From: Algoriphagus limi | Lineage (GTDB): Bacteria > Bacteroidota > Bacteroidia > Cytophagales > Cyclobacteriaceae | DNA: 64,000 nt | Direction: 5' to 3' | Assembly (NCBI RefSeq): GCF_024919275.1 | Contig: NZ_JANWGH010000001.1 | Coordinates: 372,001-436,000 of the forward strand | Shown here: one piece after another, positions 1-7,799 of the stretch | How positions within the stretch are numbered: the stretch's first letter is position 1 | Layout of the letters: each line of letters begins with the position of its first letter | Made by a program: the position numbers and the translations under genes | Notes under the pieces: model-generated | What the model was told of the DNA's origin: nothing | Database searches by the model: none | What the model saw: only the letters and a program-made list of their open reading frames with translations

Positions 1-1
1 T

Positions 2-580
2 TTGCAAATGGCAATTGAAATTGAACTTGGAGTTACTGGTGGAGAGGAAGATGGAGTTGATAATACTGATGTGGATTCTTCTAAGCTTTATACACAACCT
101 GAGGAGGTTGCTTACGCTTATGAGCATTTGAAGCAAATCGGGGATTTGTTCACGATTGCCGCTGCTTTTGGAAATGTTCACGGAGTTTACAAGCCAGGCA
201 ATGTGAGCTTGAAGCCGATCATTTTGAAAAATTCGCAGGAATATATCAATAAAAAATATGGAACTACAGGTAAGCCTTTGAATTTCGTGTTCCATGGTGG
301 GTCAGGTTCTTCAGTTGAAGAAATTCGTGAAGCGAATTCTTATGGTTCTATTAAAATGAATATCGATACGGATATGCAATGGGCTACCTGGGAAGGAGTC
401 TTGAATTATTACAAGAAAAATGAAGCTTATCTTCAAAGCCAATTAGGTAATCCTGATGGCCCGGATAGTCCGAATAAAAAATATTATGATCCACGAGCTT
501 GGCTCCGAAAAGGCGAAGAGAATTTTGTGAAGCGCCTTGAAATGGCTTTCGATATGCTCAATGCAATCAATAGAAACTAA
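2..580 (+). CDS. fbaA: class II fructose-bisphosphate aldolase, C-terminal part
   Basis: Catalyses the reversible cleavage of fructose-1,6-bisphosphate to dihydroxyacetone phosphate and glyceraldehyde-3-phosphate in glycolysis and gluconeogenesis. The gene is cut by the left edge; the 192 residues seen are the C-terminal half. They closely resemble the E. coli FbaA-type (class IIA) enzyme: ELGVTGGEEDGVDN, then FGNVHGVYKPGNV with a metal-binding His, FVFHGGSGS with the phosphate-binding loop and another metal His, and KMNIDTDMQWATWEGV. The end, PNKKYYDPRAWLRKGE, is also typical. The reading frame is open to the first bases, so the true start lies outside. A strong hairpin terminator follows at once. 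Phosphofructokinase (59 kb) and pyruvate kinase (48 kb) lie elsewhere in the window, so these glycolytic genes are not one operon. Confidence 0.96.
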   Translation: MQMAIEIELGVTGGEEDGVDNTDVDSSKLYTQPEEVAYAYEHLKQIGDLFTIAAAFGNVHGVYKPGNVSLKPIILKNSQEYINKKYGTTGKPLNFVFHGGSGSSVEEIREANSYGSIKMNIDTDMQWATWEGVLNYYKKNEAYLQSQLGNPDGPDSPNKKYYDPRAWLRKGEENFVKRLEMAFDMLNAINRN

Positions 581-601
581 TTTACGAAGTAAGAAAAGAG
601 A

Positions 602-634
602 GAAAAGTCACTTGAAACAGTGGCTTTTCTTTTT
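602..634 (+). terminator. intrinsic terminator after the aldolase gene
   Basis: An 11-bp stem with one G-U wobble (GAAAAGTCACT / AGTGGCTTTTC, loop TGAAAC) is followed by a run of T. It lies 22 bases after the aldolase stop and just before the GH13 gene, so the two genes are probably separate transcripts. Confidence 0.8.
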
Positions 635-653
635 CCATTAAACCTTTATTTCT

Positions 654-2210
654 ATGAGAAATTTTTCCATTCTAAACCTCTTGATATTGGCAGTAGTGGT
701 ACTTGAATCTTGTAATCAAAAAGAGAAGCCCGAGGTAAAAAACTATTGGCCAAAAGCGGGAGTAACCTATGAGATTTTTGTACAATCTTTTTATGACTCA
801 AATGGTGATGGAATTGGAGATTTTATTGGGGTGACGGAAAAGTTGGATTATGTAAAGGAATTGGGAGCGAATGCTGTATGGTTTATGCCCATTATGCCTT
901 CACCAACTTACCATAAATATGATGTGACCGACTATAAAGCAGTCCATCCCGATTATGGGACCATGGATGACTTTAAGAGGCTTTTAGATGAGGCACATAA
1001 GCGCGATATAAAAATCGTGATTGATATGATTATCAATCATACTTCTACTGAGCATCCTTGGTTTTTGGAATCTAAAAAAGGAAGAGATAATCCATACCGA
1101 GATTATTATGTTTGGGCCCAGAAAGATACTATTGCTGATTTTTTAAATAAAAAAGTAATTACTCTAGACTCGGATAATATTCGTCAATGGCATGATCCAG
1201 GATTCGGAGAGGATTATTATTATGGATTTTTCTGGGGAGGCATGCCCGATTTGAATTTTGACAATCCAAAAGTGCGTGAGGAGATTTACGAGATTGGACG
1301 ATTCTGGTTGGAGGAAGTTGGAGTGGATGGATTTCGCTTAGATGCCGCTAAGCATATTTTTCCTGACGATAGGCCGGCGGATAATCACGAGTTTTGGAGG
1401 GAATTTAGAGCCAAAATGGAGGCTATTAAGCCTGATGTTTATTTAGTAGGTGAGGTTTATGATAAAAAGGAAATTGTAGCACCCTACCTTCCGGGTTTGC
1501 CTGCCTTATTCAACTTTGATTTCCATTATACATTGTTAGAGACTTTTAAGGAGGAGAATGGAATGTTGCTCGCAAAAAAACAGAAGGAAATTTTGGACTT
1601 CTACCAAGAAATTACTCCTGAATTTATTGATGCCACCATATCTTCCAATCATGATCAGCCTCGATTACTAAATGAATTGGGAAGTGATCCAGAAAAGTAT
1701 AAACAGGCGATTAGTATCTTATTGACTATGCCTGGTGCTCCTTATTTATATTACGGAGAGGAAATTGGAATGAAAGGGCTTAAGCCTGATGAGCATATCC
1801 GTGAGCCGTTTCTCTGGGAAGAAAAAGAGAAAGATTCTGGACGAGCTACTTGGATCGAGCCTATATACAGCGTGGATGGGAAGGTCGAACCATTATCTCT
1901 TCAAAAGGAAGATCCGAAAAGTTACTTTAATCATTACAAGACACTTATTTCTCTACGAAATTCCTATCCTGCTCTCGCAATAGGCGATTTGGTTTTGTCA
2001 GAAAAGGATTACCCAAAAACTATTATGGCATATTTTCGAAAATCTGGAGACCAAGAAATATTTGTAGTTCATAATATTGGGAAATCGGAGGTTTCGCTGG
2101 AAATACCAAAAGGTTTTAATGAAGTGATTTTTGGGCTGGGTGATGGAGTGAATTCATCAGGAAATCTGACATTAGGTGCAAATTCTACGAGGGTTTATTT
2201 GAAGGAATAA
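654..2210 (+). CDS. GH13 alpha-amylase family lipoprotein
   Basis: A glycoside hydrolase of family 13, likely acting on alpha-glucans or maltooligosaccharides at the cell surface or in the periplasm. The N-terminus is a lipoprotein signal ending LESC, with Cys20 as the predicted lipidation site. The family triad is intact: nucleophile Asp230 in GVDGFRLDAAK, acid/base Glu267 in VGEVYD and Asp334 in SSNHDQPR. Further family blocks are DVTDYKAVHPDYGTMDDF and DMIINHTS near residues 90-125, and a small C-terminal beta domain follows. At 518 residues it is typical of Bacteroidota amylase-like lipoproteins. No SusC/SusD genes or regulator stand beside it, so it is not in a visible polysaccharide-utilisation locus. 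The precise substrate cannot be read from the sequence; oligo-1,6-glucosidase or amylosucrase-like activity is possible. Confidence 0.9.
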   Translation: MRNFSILNLLILAVVVLESCNQKEKPEVKNYWPKAGVTYEIFVQSFYDSNGDGIGDFIGVTEKLDYVKELGANAVWFMPIMPSPTYHKYDVTDYKAVHPDYGTMDDFKRLLDEAHKRDIKIVIDMIINHTSTEHPWFLESKKGRDNPYRDYYVWAQKDTIADFLNKKVITLDSDNIRQWHDPGFGEDYYYGFFWGGMPDLNFDNPKVREEIYEIGRFWLEEVGVDGFRLDAAKHIFPDDRPADNHEFWREFRAKMEAIKPDVYLVGEVYDKKEIVAPYLPGLPALFNFDFHYTLLETFKEENGMLLAKKQKEILDFYQEITPEFIDATISSNHDQPRLLNELGSDPEKYKQAISILLTMPGAPYLYYGEEIGMKGLKPDEHIREPFLWEEKEKDSGRATWIEPIYSVDGKVEPLSLQKEDPKSYFNHYKTLISLRNSYPALAIGDLVLSEKDYPKTIMAYFRKSGDQEIFVVHNIGKSEVSLEIPKGFNEVIFGLGDGVNSSGNLTLGANSTRVYLKE

Positions 2211-2364
2211 AGGTCAAGTTTTGCTAATAAAAACGAAAAGTAATCAATTGATTGTTTTTAGTCTTGGTATAGTTTTTGGCTTTAATTAGCTGGTTAATAA
2301 AATTTATTTAAGAAAATGAGAAATTTTTTTTTGACTAAAAAGTAAAAATTTTGTATTTCAAGTG

Positions 2365-2424
2365 CTTGGCAAAACAACTTGTCTTTAAAATTCTGCATTT
2401 GAAAAAAATCATTCTTTTGCCAAG
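2365..2424. repeat. 10-bp perfect inverted repeat upstream of the sugar module
   Basis: CTTGGCAAAA at 2365-2374 is matched by its exact reverse complement TTTTGCCAAG at 2415-2424, 40 bases apart. It sits in the 290-base, very AT-rich gap before the WecA-like gene. It could be an RNA leader structure or an operator. Nothing else in this gap is recognisable; no tRNA or small ORF is convincing. Confidence 0.45.
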
Positions 2425-2500
2425 AAAATTAAGAATTTGTTAAAAATTTGGATTTAAAATTTGAAGTATTGTATTTTGAATTGTATTGATAGGTGTTGAT

Positions 2501-3667
2501 ATGCTATTTTTATTTGTTCTCCTTACCGCTTTTTCTATCGGTTTCGTATTGATGCCTGCGGTCATCAAAGTTTTGAAAAGAGCTCGCATTGGTGACCATC
2601 CAGGGGGTAGAAAAATCCACAAGAAATTTATTCCTTCAATGGGAGGAATTGGGTTTTTTGTTGCTGCCGCAGTTAGTATCGCTATATGGGGCTGGCAATT
2701 CCCTCTTCCTGATATTAGGTACCTCCTCGGAGCAATTTCTTTAATGTTTTTTGTTGGGTTACGAGATGACTTGGTTGAGTTGAAGGCTTCCCACAAACTT
2801 TTGGGTCAATTAGTTGCCGTTGTCTTAGTAGTTGTAATGGGAGATGTGAGAATAAAAGATTTTCACGGGTTCTTGGGTATTGGAGAGTTAAACCTATTTT
2901 TCTCTTATACCTTTTCTGCATTTGTATTATTGGTTCTGACTAATGCCTTTAATTTGATTGATGGGATAGATGGTTTGGCTGGTTCTACTGGCTTAATTGT
3001 TTCTGGATTATTAGGGATTTGGTTTGTACACCAAGGATTGGATAGTTTTGCAGTTCTGTCTTTTAGTTTTTTTGGCGGAGTCTTAGCTTTTCTATTTTTT
3101 AATTGGCATCCTGCAAAAATATTTATGGGTGATACTGGTTCGTTGACATTGGGGTTTACTCTAGGAACCTTGGTTATTGCTTTTATGGAATTTAATGCGG
3201 CGCTACCTGATGATGCCTCTTGGCGTTTTGAACCGACATTTTCAACTGGTATCGCATTGATGATTTTTCCGTTATATGACATGGCTCGTGTATTTACGAG
3301 AAGAATTCGAAGGGGGCAAGGACCGATGACTCCTGATAAAAGCCATGTGCATCATTTCTTATTGAGAATGGGGTTAAAGCATAACCAAGTAACCTTAGTA
3401 CTAGCTTTAGTTCAATTAATAGTTATCTCTACCACACTAGTATTAATTAATTTTTCGGATCATATAGTGCTTCCAACTATTTCTGCAATTGTATTGATTT
3501 TGGGATATCGCTTAGATCGAATTGCAGTAAGGTATGTCAAGAAAAAAGTGGCTAATGAACCCCGGATTTTAGATTTATCAAAAAGTTATATTCAAAAAGA
3601 GGATGGTCAAAAAAGTGTTAAAATTGACCCCAAGGATTTTGAAAATAATACTATCAATTACAATTAA
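2501..3667 (+). CDS. WecA/MraY-family undecaprenyl-phosphate sugar-1-phosphate transferase
   Basis: An integral membrane phosphoglycosyltransferase of glycosyltransferase family 4 that moves a sugar-1-phosphate (commonly GlcNAc-1-P) from a UDP-sugar to undecaprenyl phosphate, the first step of surface polysaccharide assembly. The protein is about 388 residues with roughly ten hydrophobic segments. Family motifs are visible: an aspartate pair in LRDDLVEL, NLIDGIDGLAG in a cytoplasmic loop, FMGDTGSLTLGF, and the His-rich KSHVHHFLLRMG. The extended hydrophilic C-terminus is unremarkable. I chose the ATG at 2501 because it leads directly into the first membrane segment; an in-frame TTG at 2486 would add only five residues. 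It begins a same-strand group of sugar genes ending at 7671. MraY itself is less likely because there are no cell-wall genes nearby. Confidence 0.88.
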   Translation: MLFLFVLLTAFSIGFVLMPAVIKVLKRARIGDHPGGRKIHKKFIPSMGGIGFFVAAAVSIAIWGWQFPLPDIRYLLGAISLMFFVGLRDDLVELKASHKLLGQLVAVVLVVVMGDVRIKDFHGFLGIGELNLFFSYTFSAFVLLVLTNAFNLIDGIDGLAGSTGLIVSGLLGIWFVHQGLDSFAVLSFSFFGGVLAFLFFNWHPAKIFMGDTGSLTLGFTLGTLVIAFMEFNAALPDDASWRFEPTFSTGIALMIFPLYDMARVFTRRIRRGQGPMTPDKSHVHHFLLRMGLKHNQVTLVLALVQLIVISTTLVLINFSDHIVLPTISAIVLILGYRLDRIAVRYVKKKVANEPRILDLSKSYIQKEDGQKSVKIDPKDFENNTINYN

Positions 3668-3765
3668 TCCTATTCTTAAATTTTTTACTTCGTTGCTGTT
3701 TTCGAATTTTGGTTGGGTTTTTGTAAGATAAAAAATTATGTTTAGTAAAATTTCTTTATCGTTTA

Positions 3766-4902
3766 ATGTCTTTTTATTATAAACTTTCTTCGCCAACCTT
3801 TTTTGGGAATGAAATGGCTTATTCAAGGCAAGCTATTCATTCAGGCATGTTGGCAACAAATGGGGAGTTTATAGATCGTTTCGAGGAAAAATTTAATAAA
3901 AGACTCAAGACACACCAGATTGTAGCTTTGAATTCAGGGACTAGTTCCTTGCATTTAGCCCTAGTTCTTTTGGGAGTTGGAAAAGGTGATGAGGTGCTTT
4001 GTCAATCCTTTACATTTTGTGCATCAGCTAATCCAGTCATCTATTTAGGAGCAAAGCCTGTTTTTATTGACAGTGAACCTGATACTTGGAATCTCTCCCC
4101 TGAATTATTAGAGGATGCCATTTTGAACCGTTTAGCTAATGGCAAAAAGCCGAAGGCAATTGTTTTGGTTCACCTTTTTGGTATGCCTGCCAAAATGAAT
4201 GAAATCTTAGCTATTGCAAGAAAATATCAAATTCCTGTTTTAGAAGATGCTGCGGAAGCAGTTGGTAGTCAGTATGAGGGTAAATATTGTGGCACTCTAG
4301 GAGAAATCGGGGTATTTTCTTTTAATGGAAATAAAATATTGTCGGCAGGTGGTGGCGGAGCCCTTATTTCCAACAGTACTGCACTTATTCAAAAAGCTAA
4401 ATATTTATCCACTCAAGCCAGAGAAGATTTACCCTATTACCAGCATTTAGAGATTGGATACAATTATAAAATGAATAATCTCAGTGCTGCCATAGGATTA
4501 GCTCAATTAGAGCAATTGGAGGGATTCATTGAAAAGAGGAGACAAATAAACTCAACTTACAGAGAGCTATTGTCAAATATTCCCGGGATTTCATTCCAAA
4601 ATGAAATTAATGAAGCAAGATCCAATTTTTGGTTGACAGCTATTTTGATAGATGAAAGTGTAACAGGTTTTTCAAATGACCAATTGCGAATTTCTTTAAT
4701 GAAAAATGGGATTGAGTCTAGGTTCTTATGGAAACCTCTTCACCTTCAGCCAGTTTTTAAAGAAATTCAATTTTTTGGTGGCTCAGTATCTCAGGATTTA
4801 TTCCGCAAAGGGATTTGCTTGCCTAGCTCAACAGATCTCAATTATGAGGATCAGGAGAAAATAGTAGAGATTCTATTTAAAGAGTTGGCAAAAACATTTT
4901 AA
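3766..4902 (+). CDS. DegT/DnrJ/EryC1/StrS family sugar aminotransferase
   Basis: A PLP-dependent aminotransferase that converts a keto-sugar nucleotide to an amino sugar; by context the substrate is probably the 4-keto-6-deoxy product of the dehydratase at 5761-7671. At 378 residues it has the usual family length. The PLP lysine is Lys190 in FNGNKILSAGGGG, and the cofactor-ring aspartate is Asp161 in VLEDAAEAVGS. The N-terminal block LNSGTSSLHLAL is typical, and ESRFLWKPLHLQP near residue 325 matches the substrate-side region. It resembles PglE of bacillosamine synthesis. The next gene starts two bases after its stop, so the two are almost certainly cotranscribed. Assignment to PglE rather than a relative such as PseC or GDP-perosamine synthase is inference. 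Confidence 0.9.
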   Translation: MSFYYKLSSPTFFGNEMAYSRQAIHSGMLATNGEFIDRFEEKFNKRLKTHQIVALNSGTSSLHLALVLLGVGKGDEVLCQSFTFCASANPVIYLGAKPVFIDSEPDTWNLSPELLEDAILNRLANGKKPKAIVLVHLFGMPAKMNEILAIARKYQIPVLEDAAEAVGSQYEGKYCGTLGEIGVFSFNGNKILSAGGGGALISNSTALIQKAKYLSTQAREDLPYYQHLEIGYNYKMNNLSAAIGLAQLEQLEGFIEKRRQINSTYRELLSNIPGISFQNEINEARSNFWLTAILIDESVTGFSNDQLRISLMKNGIESRFLWKPLHLQPVFKEIQFFGGSVSQDLFRKGICLPSSTDLNYEDQEKIVEILFKELAKTF

Positions 4903-4904
4903 AA

Positions 4905-5561
4905 GTGAGCTATCGGAGTATTGGTAAGCGGGTTCTTGATTTAATTCTCGCCTCCCTTATGTTCATAATCTTATTTCCTGTTTTTTTATTATTATTTGTA
5001 ATTCTCAGTTTTGAACATGGTGGAAAACCTTTTTTTAAGCAGGACAGACCTGGGAAAAATGGTCAAATTTTTAAGATTTTTAAGTTTAAAACCATGTCCG
5101 ATAAAAGAGATGAAATAGGAAATCTCCTATCAGATGCCGAGCGAATTACATTTTTAGGGAGATTAATCAGAAAAAGTTCATTAGATGAAATTCCTCAATT
5201 AATTAATATTCTGCGAGGAGAGATGAGTTTGGTTGGGCCAAGACCACTTCTGGTTGAATATTTACCACTCTATAACTCAAAGCAATTAAAACGGCACAAT
5301 GTCCTACCTGGAATAACTGGCTGGGCTCAGATAAATGGAAGAAATACGATTTCATGGGAAGAAAAATTTGAATTGGATGTTTGGTATGTGAATAATTTGA
5401 GCTTGTGGCTAGATTTAAAAATATTGTTTATCACATTTTTTAATGTAATCAGGGGAAAAGGTGTTTCTCAGCAAGGGCATGTGAGTATGGGGAAGTTCCA
5501 AGGAACTGATAATCAAGGAAAAATAGAACAAAGCCATAAGAAAAGCTTAATCGAAAAATAA
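4905..5561 (+). CDS. PglC/WcaJ-type bacterial sugar transferase
   Basis: A monotopic phosphoglycosyltransferase that attaches a sugar-phosphate to undecaprenyl phosphate in the inner membrane. It has 218 residues, close to the minimal catalytic size of PglC. One hydrophobic re-entrant segment lies at about residues 10-32, preceded by KRVLDL. Conserved catalytic blocks follow: KIFKFKTM, the Asp-Glu pair in KSSLDEIPQL, MSLVGPRPL and GITGWAQINGRN. There is no N-terminal CapD-like extension. The start is GTG at 4905, two bases after the aminotransferase stop. This class is unrelated to the polytopic transferase at 2501-3667, so the cluster encodes two different chain-initiating enzymes. The final 20 or so residues are charged and probably disordered. 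Confidence 0.92.
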   Translation: MSYRSIGKRVLDLILASLMFIILFPVFLLLFVILSFEHGGKPFFKQDRPGKNGQIFKIFKFKTMSDKRDEIGNLLSDAERITFLGRLIRKSSLDEIPQLINILRGEMSLVGPRPLLVEYLPLYNSKQLKRHNVLPGITGWAQINGRNTISWEEKFELDVWYVNNLSLWLDLKILFITFFNVIRGKGVSQQGHVSMGKFQGTDNQGKIEQSHKKSLIEK

Positions 5562-5760
5562 TATTTACTTATTTCGTCAAGCATAATTTGTTCAAAATCC
5601 ATTATAAATTGATCTTTATAAAAAAAATGCAAAATAAAATTGGATTCATCTCTTATTTACCTAAGTTTATTTTGTTGTAATGGTTAAAATGTCTTATTTT
5701 GCCATGATTTAATTTTAATCGTAGATTTTATAAATCATTCCATTTGAAGAAATATCTACT

Positions 5761-7671
5761 ATGAATTTTTTAACCAGGTTAAAAATCCTTCCTAGATGGA
5801 TAATAGCCACTCTAGATTCTTTAATTTTATTCCATTGTGCCTTATTTGGCTATTTGGTACGATTCAATTTTGAGCTTGCTCTAATCGAACAAAACGATGC
5901 TGTTGCTGGAAGTTTTACCTTTATGATAGGGGGACTGTTGGTAATGCAGAATACTCGAAGTTATGAGGGTATTGTTCGACATACCGGTTTTAAAGACGGT
6001 TCCAATATCTTTAAAACGGTACTGATCAACTTTGTATTATTTCTATTCCTTAATTTTTTCCACGGGAATTTCTTGAATGACCGGTTTTTATTGCCTACAT
6101 CAGTATTAATCATTGCCAGTCTTTCTTCCTTGTTCATGCTTATCTTTTATCGATTGTTGGTAAAAGAATTGTTCGATTACTTGAAGAATGGTTTTATTAG
6201 CCGAGAACAAAAACATGGGGTAATTTTTGGTGCTGGGGAGTCGGGTCTTATTGCTCAGGAAGCGATAAAAAGAGATAGTAATAGCAAATTTAACACGGTT
6301 GCCTTTCTAGATGATGACCCAAAGAAAGAAGGTAAAAACATAGCTGGTATACGAATCTATCAAGGAATTGAGCCTTTGGCTAAACTTAAAGAACAGTATG
6401 GGATTACTGAGTTAATTATTGCAGTCCGTGACTTGGATGTTAAACGTAAAAGAGAAATAATCGATGAGTGTCTAAAGCTTGGTATTTCTGTATCTATTGT
6501 TCCACCAGTTGATCAGTGGATTAATGGGGGGCTTACCGTTGGTGCTATTCGAGAAATAAAAATTGAAGACTTATTGTCAAGAGAACCAATTATTTTGGAT
6601 AACCCAAGAATTCAAGAGGATTTAATGGGGAAAGTGGTTTTAGTGACTGGAGCTGCTGGATCAATTGGAAGTGAGCTTTGCCGTCAAATTTCCCATTATC
6701 ATCCAAAGCTCTTGATCATGCTGGATATAGCAGAGTCTGCTCTTTATGACATTGAAAATGAGTTTAAGGAGAATTATGGGGCTTGTCCAATAAAAATTGT
6801 TTTGGGTGACGTTCGCAATAAGCGAAAAATGAAAGAGATTTTTAAGGCTTTCAAACCACAGGTTGTTTTTCATGCAGCAGCTTACAAGCATGTGCCGATG
6901 ATGGAAAATTATCCTGAGGAGGCAATTCAATCCAATGTGATAGGAACAAAGATTCTAGCTGATCTTTCAGTGCTTGCGCAGGTTGACAAGTTCGTTTTTG
7001 TTTCTACGGACAAAGCCGTTAACCCAACCAATGTAATGGGCGCTAGCAAAAGAGCTGCAGAAATGTATGTTCAGGCCTTGAATGAATATTTAGAAGTAAA
7101 CCATAAAAAGTATCATACTAAATTCATAACTACTCGTTTTGGAAATGTATTAGGTTCCAATGGGTCTGTAATTCCGTTGTTTAAAAAGCAAATTTTACAT
7201 GGAGGTCCTCTCACAGTCACACATCCGGAGATTACTAGATTTTTTATGACAATTCCTGAAGCTTGTCAGCTTGTTTTAGAGGCTGCAGTGATGGGAAATG
7301 GAGGAGAAATTTATGTTTTCGATATGGGAGAGCCAGTTAAGATTCTTGACTTGGCAAAAAAGATGATACAGCTTTCAGGCAAGAAAGAAGAAGAGGATAT
7401 CAAAATCACATTTACTGGACTTCGGGAAGGTGAAAAATTGTATGAGGAATTATTAAATGATTTTGAAACAGTTAAAATCACCCATCATCCAAAAATCAAA
7501 ATTGCCCAAGTTTTGCCTTCCGCCTACCACAAGATTGATGGGCAAGTTGAGCTTTTCCAAAGCATTGTTTTGAAAAATTCTGAAAATGAACTGGTAGGGC
7601 ATTTAAAAACGATCGTCCCAGAGTTTATCTCTAACTCATCTAGATTTGAGGTATTGGATCGAATGAATTGA
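5761..7671 (+). CDS. PglF/CapD/WbpM-type nucleotide-sugar 4,6-dehydratase
   Basis: A membrane-anchored dehydratase predicted to turn UDP-GlcNAc into the UDP-4-keto-6-deoxy sugar used by the nearby aminotransferase. The N-terminus has about four membrane segments (residues 15-150). A first nucleotide-binding fold begins with FGAGESG, and the catalytic SDR domain starts with TGAAGSIG (residues 296-303). The active site reads STDKAVNPTNVMGASK: Asp417 and Lys418, with Met426 in place of the usual SDR tyrosine, the same spacing as reported for the PglF-type dehydratase. Length, 636 residues, is normal for this large type. A 199-base gap separates it from the sugar transferase, so it may have its own promoter, and a perfect hairpin terminator follows. 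The product could instead enter QuiNAc or FucNAc synthesis. Confidence 0.92.
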   Translation: MNFLTRLKILPRWIIATLDSLILFHCALFGYLVRFNFELALIEQNDAVAGSFTFMIGGLLVMQNTRSYEGIVRHTGFKDGSNIFKTVLINFVLFLFLNFFHGNFLNDRFLLPTSVLIIASLSSLFMLIFYRLLVKELFDYLKNGFISREQKHGVIFGAGESGLIAQEAIKRDSNSKFNTVAFLDDDPKKEGKNIAGIRIYQGIEPLAKLKEQYGITELIIAVRDLDVKRKREIIDECLKLGISVSIVPPVDQWINGGLTVGAIREIKIEDLLSREPIILDNPRIQEDLMGKVVLVTGAAGSIGSELCRQISHYHPKLLIMLDIAESALYDIENEFKENYGACPIKIVLGDVRNKRKMKEIFKAFKPQVVFHAAAYKHVPMMENYPEEAIQSNVIGTKILADLSVLAQVDKFVFVSTDKAVNPTNVMGASKRAAEMYVQALNEYLEVNHKKYHTKFITTRFGNVLGSNGSVIPLFKKQILHGGPLTVTHPEITRFFMTIPEACQLVLEAAVMGNGGEIYVFDMGEPVKILDLAKKMIQLSGKKEEEDIKITFTGLREGEKLYEELLNDFETVKITHHPKIKIAQVLPSAYHKIDGQVELFQSIVLKNSENELVGHLKTIVPEFISNSSRFEVLDRMN

Positions 7672-7699
7672 TTTTGTTAACAATAGATTTAAAATGTAG

Positions 7700-7724
7700 G
7701 CCACCAATTTTGGTGGCTTTTTTT
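7700..7724 (+). terminator. intrinsic terminator of the dehydratase gene
   Basis: A perfect 8-bp inverted repeat, GCCACCAA/TTGGTGGC with a two-base loop, runs straight into a T tract. It closes the sugar module. Confidence 0.85.
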
Positions 7725-7744
7725 ATTATTTAACTTCAATTCTA

Positions 7745-7771
7745 TTGAGAATGGAATTCTATCTACCTTTG
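7745..7771 (+). promoter_or_regulatory. Bacteroidota-type promoter, TTG-N16-TACCTTTG
   Basis: TTG at 7745-7747 and TACCTTTG at 7764-7771 match the known Bacteroidota consensus (TTG or TTTG near -33, TAnnTTTG near -7). Transcription should begin at about 7775-7778, leaving a leader of about 25 bases before the ATG at 7800. Confidence 0.6.
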
Positions 7772-7799
7772 TAAATAATTTAAGGATAGAACCCTTACG

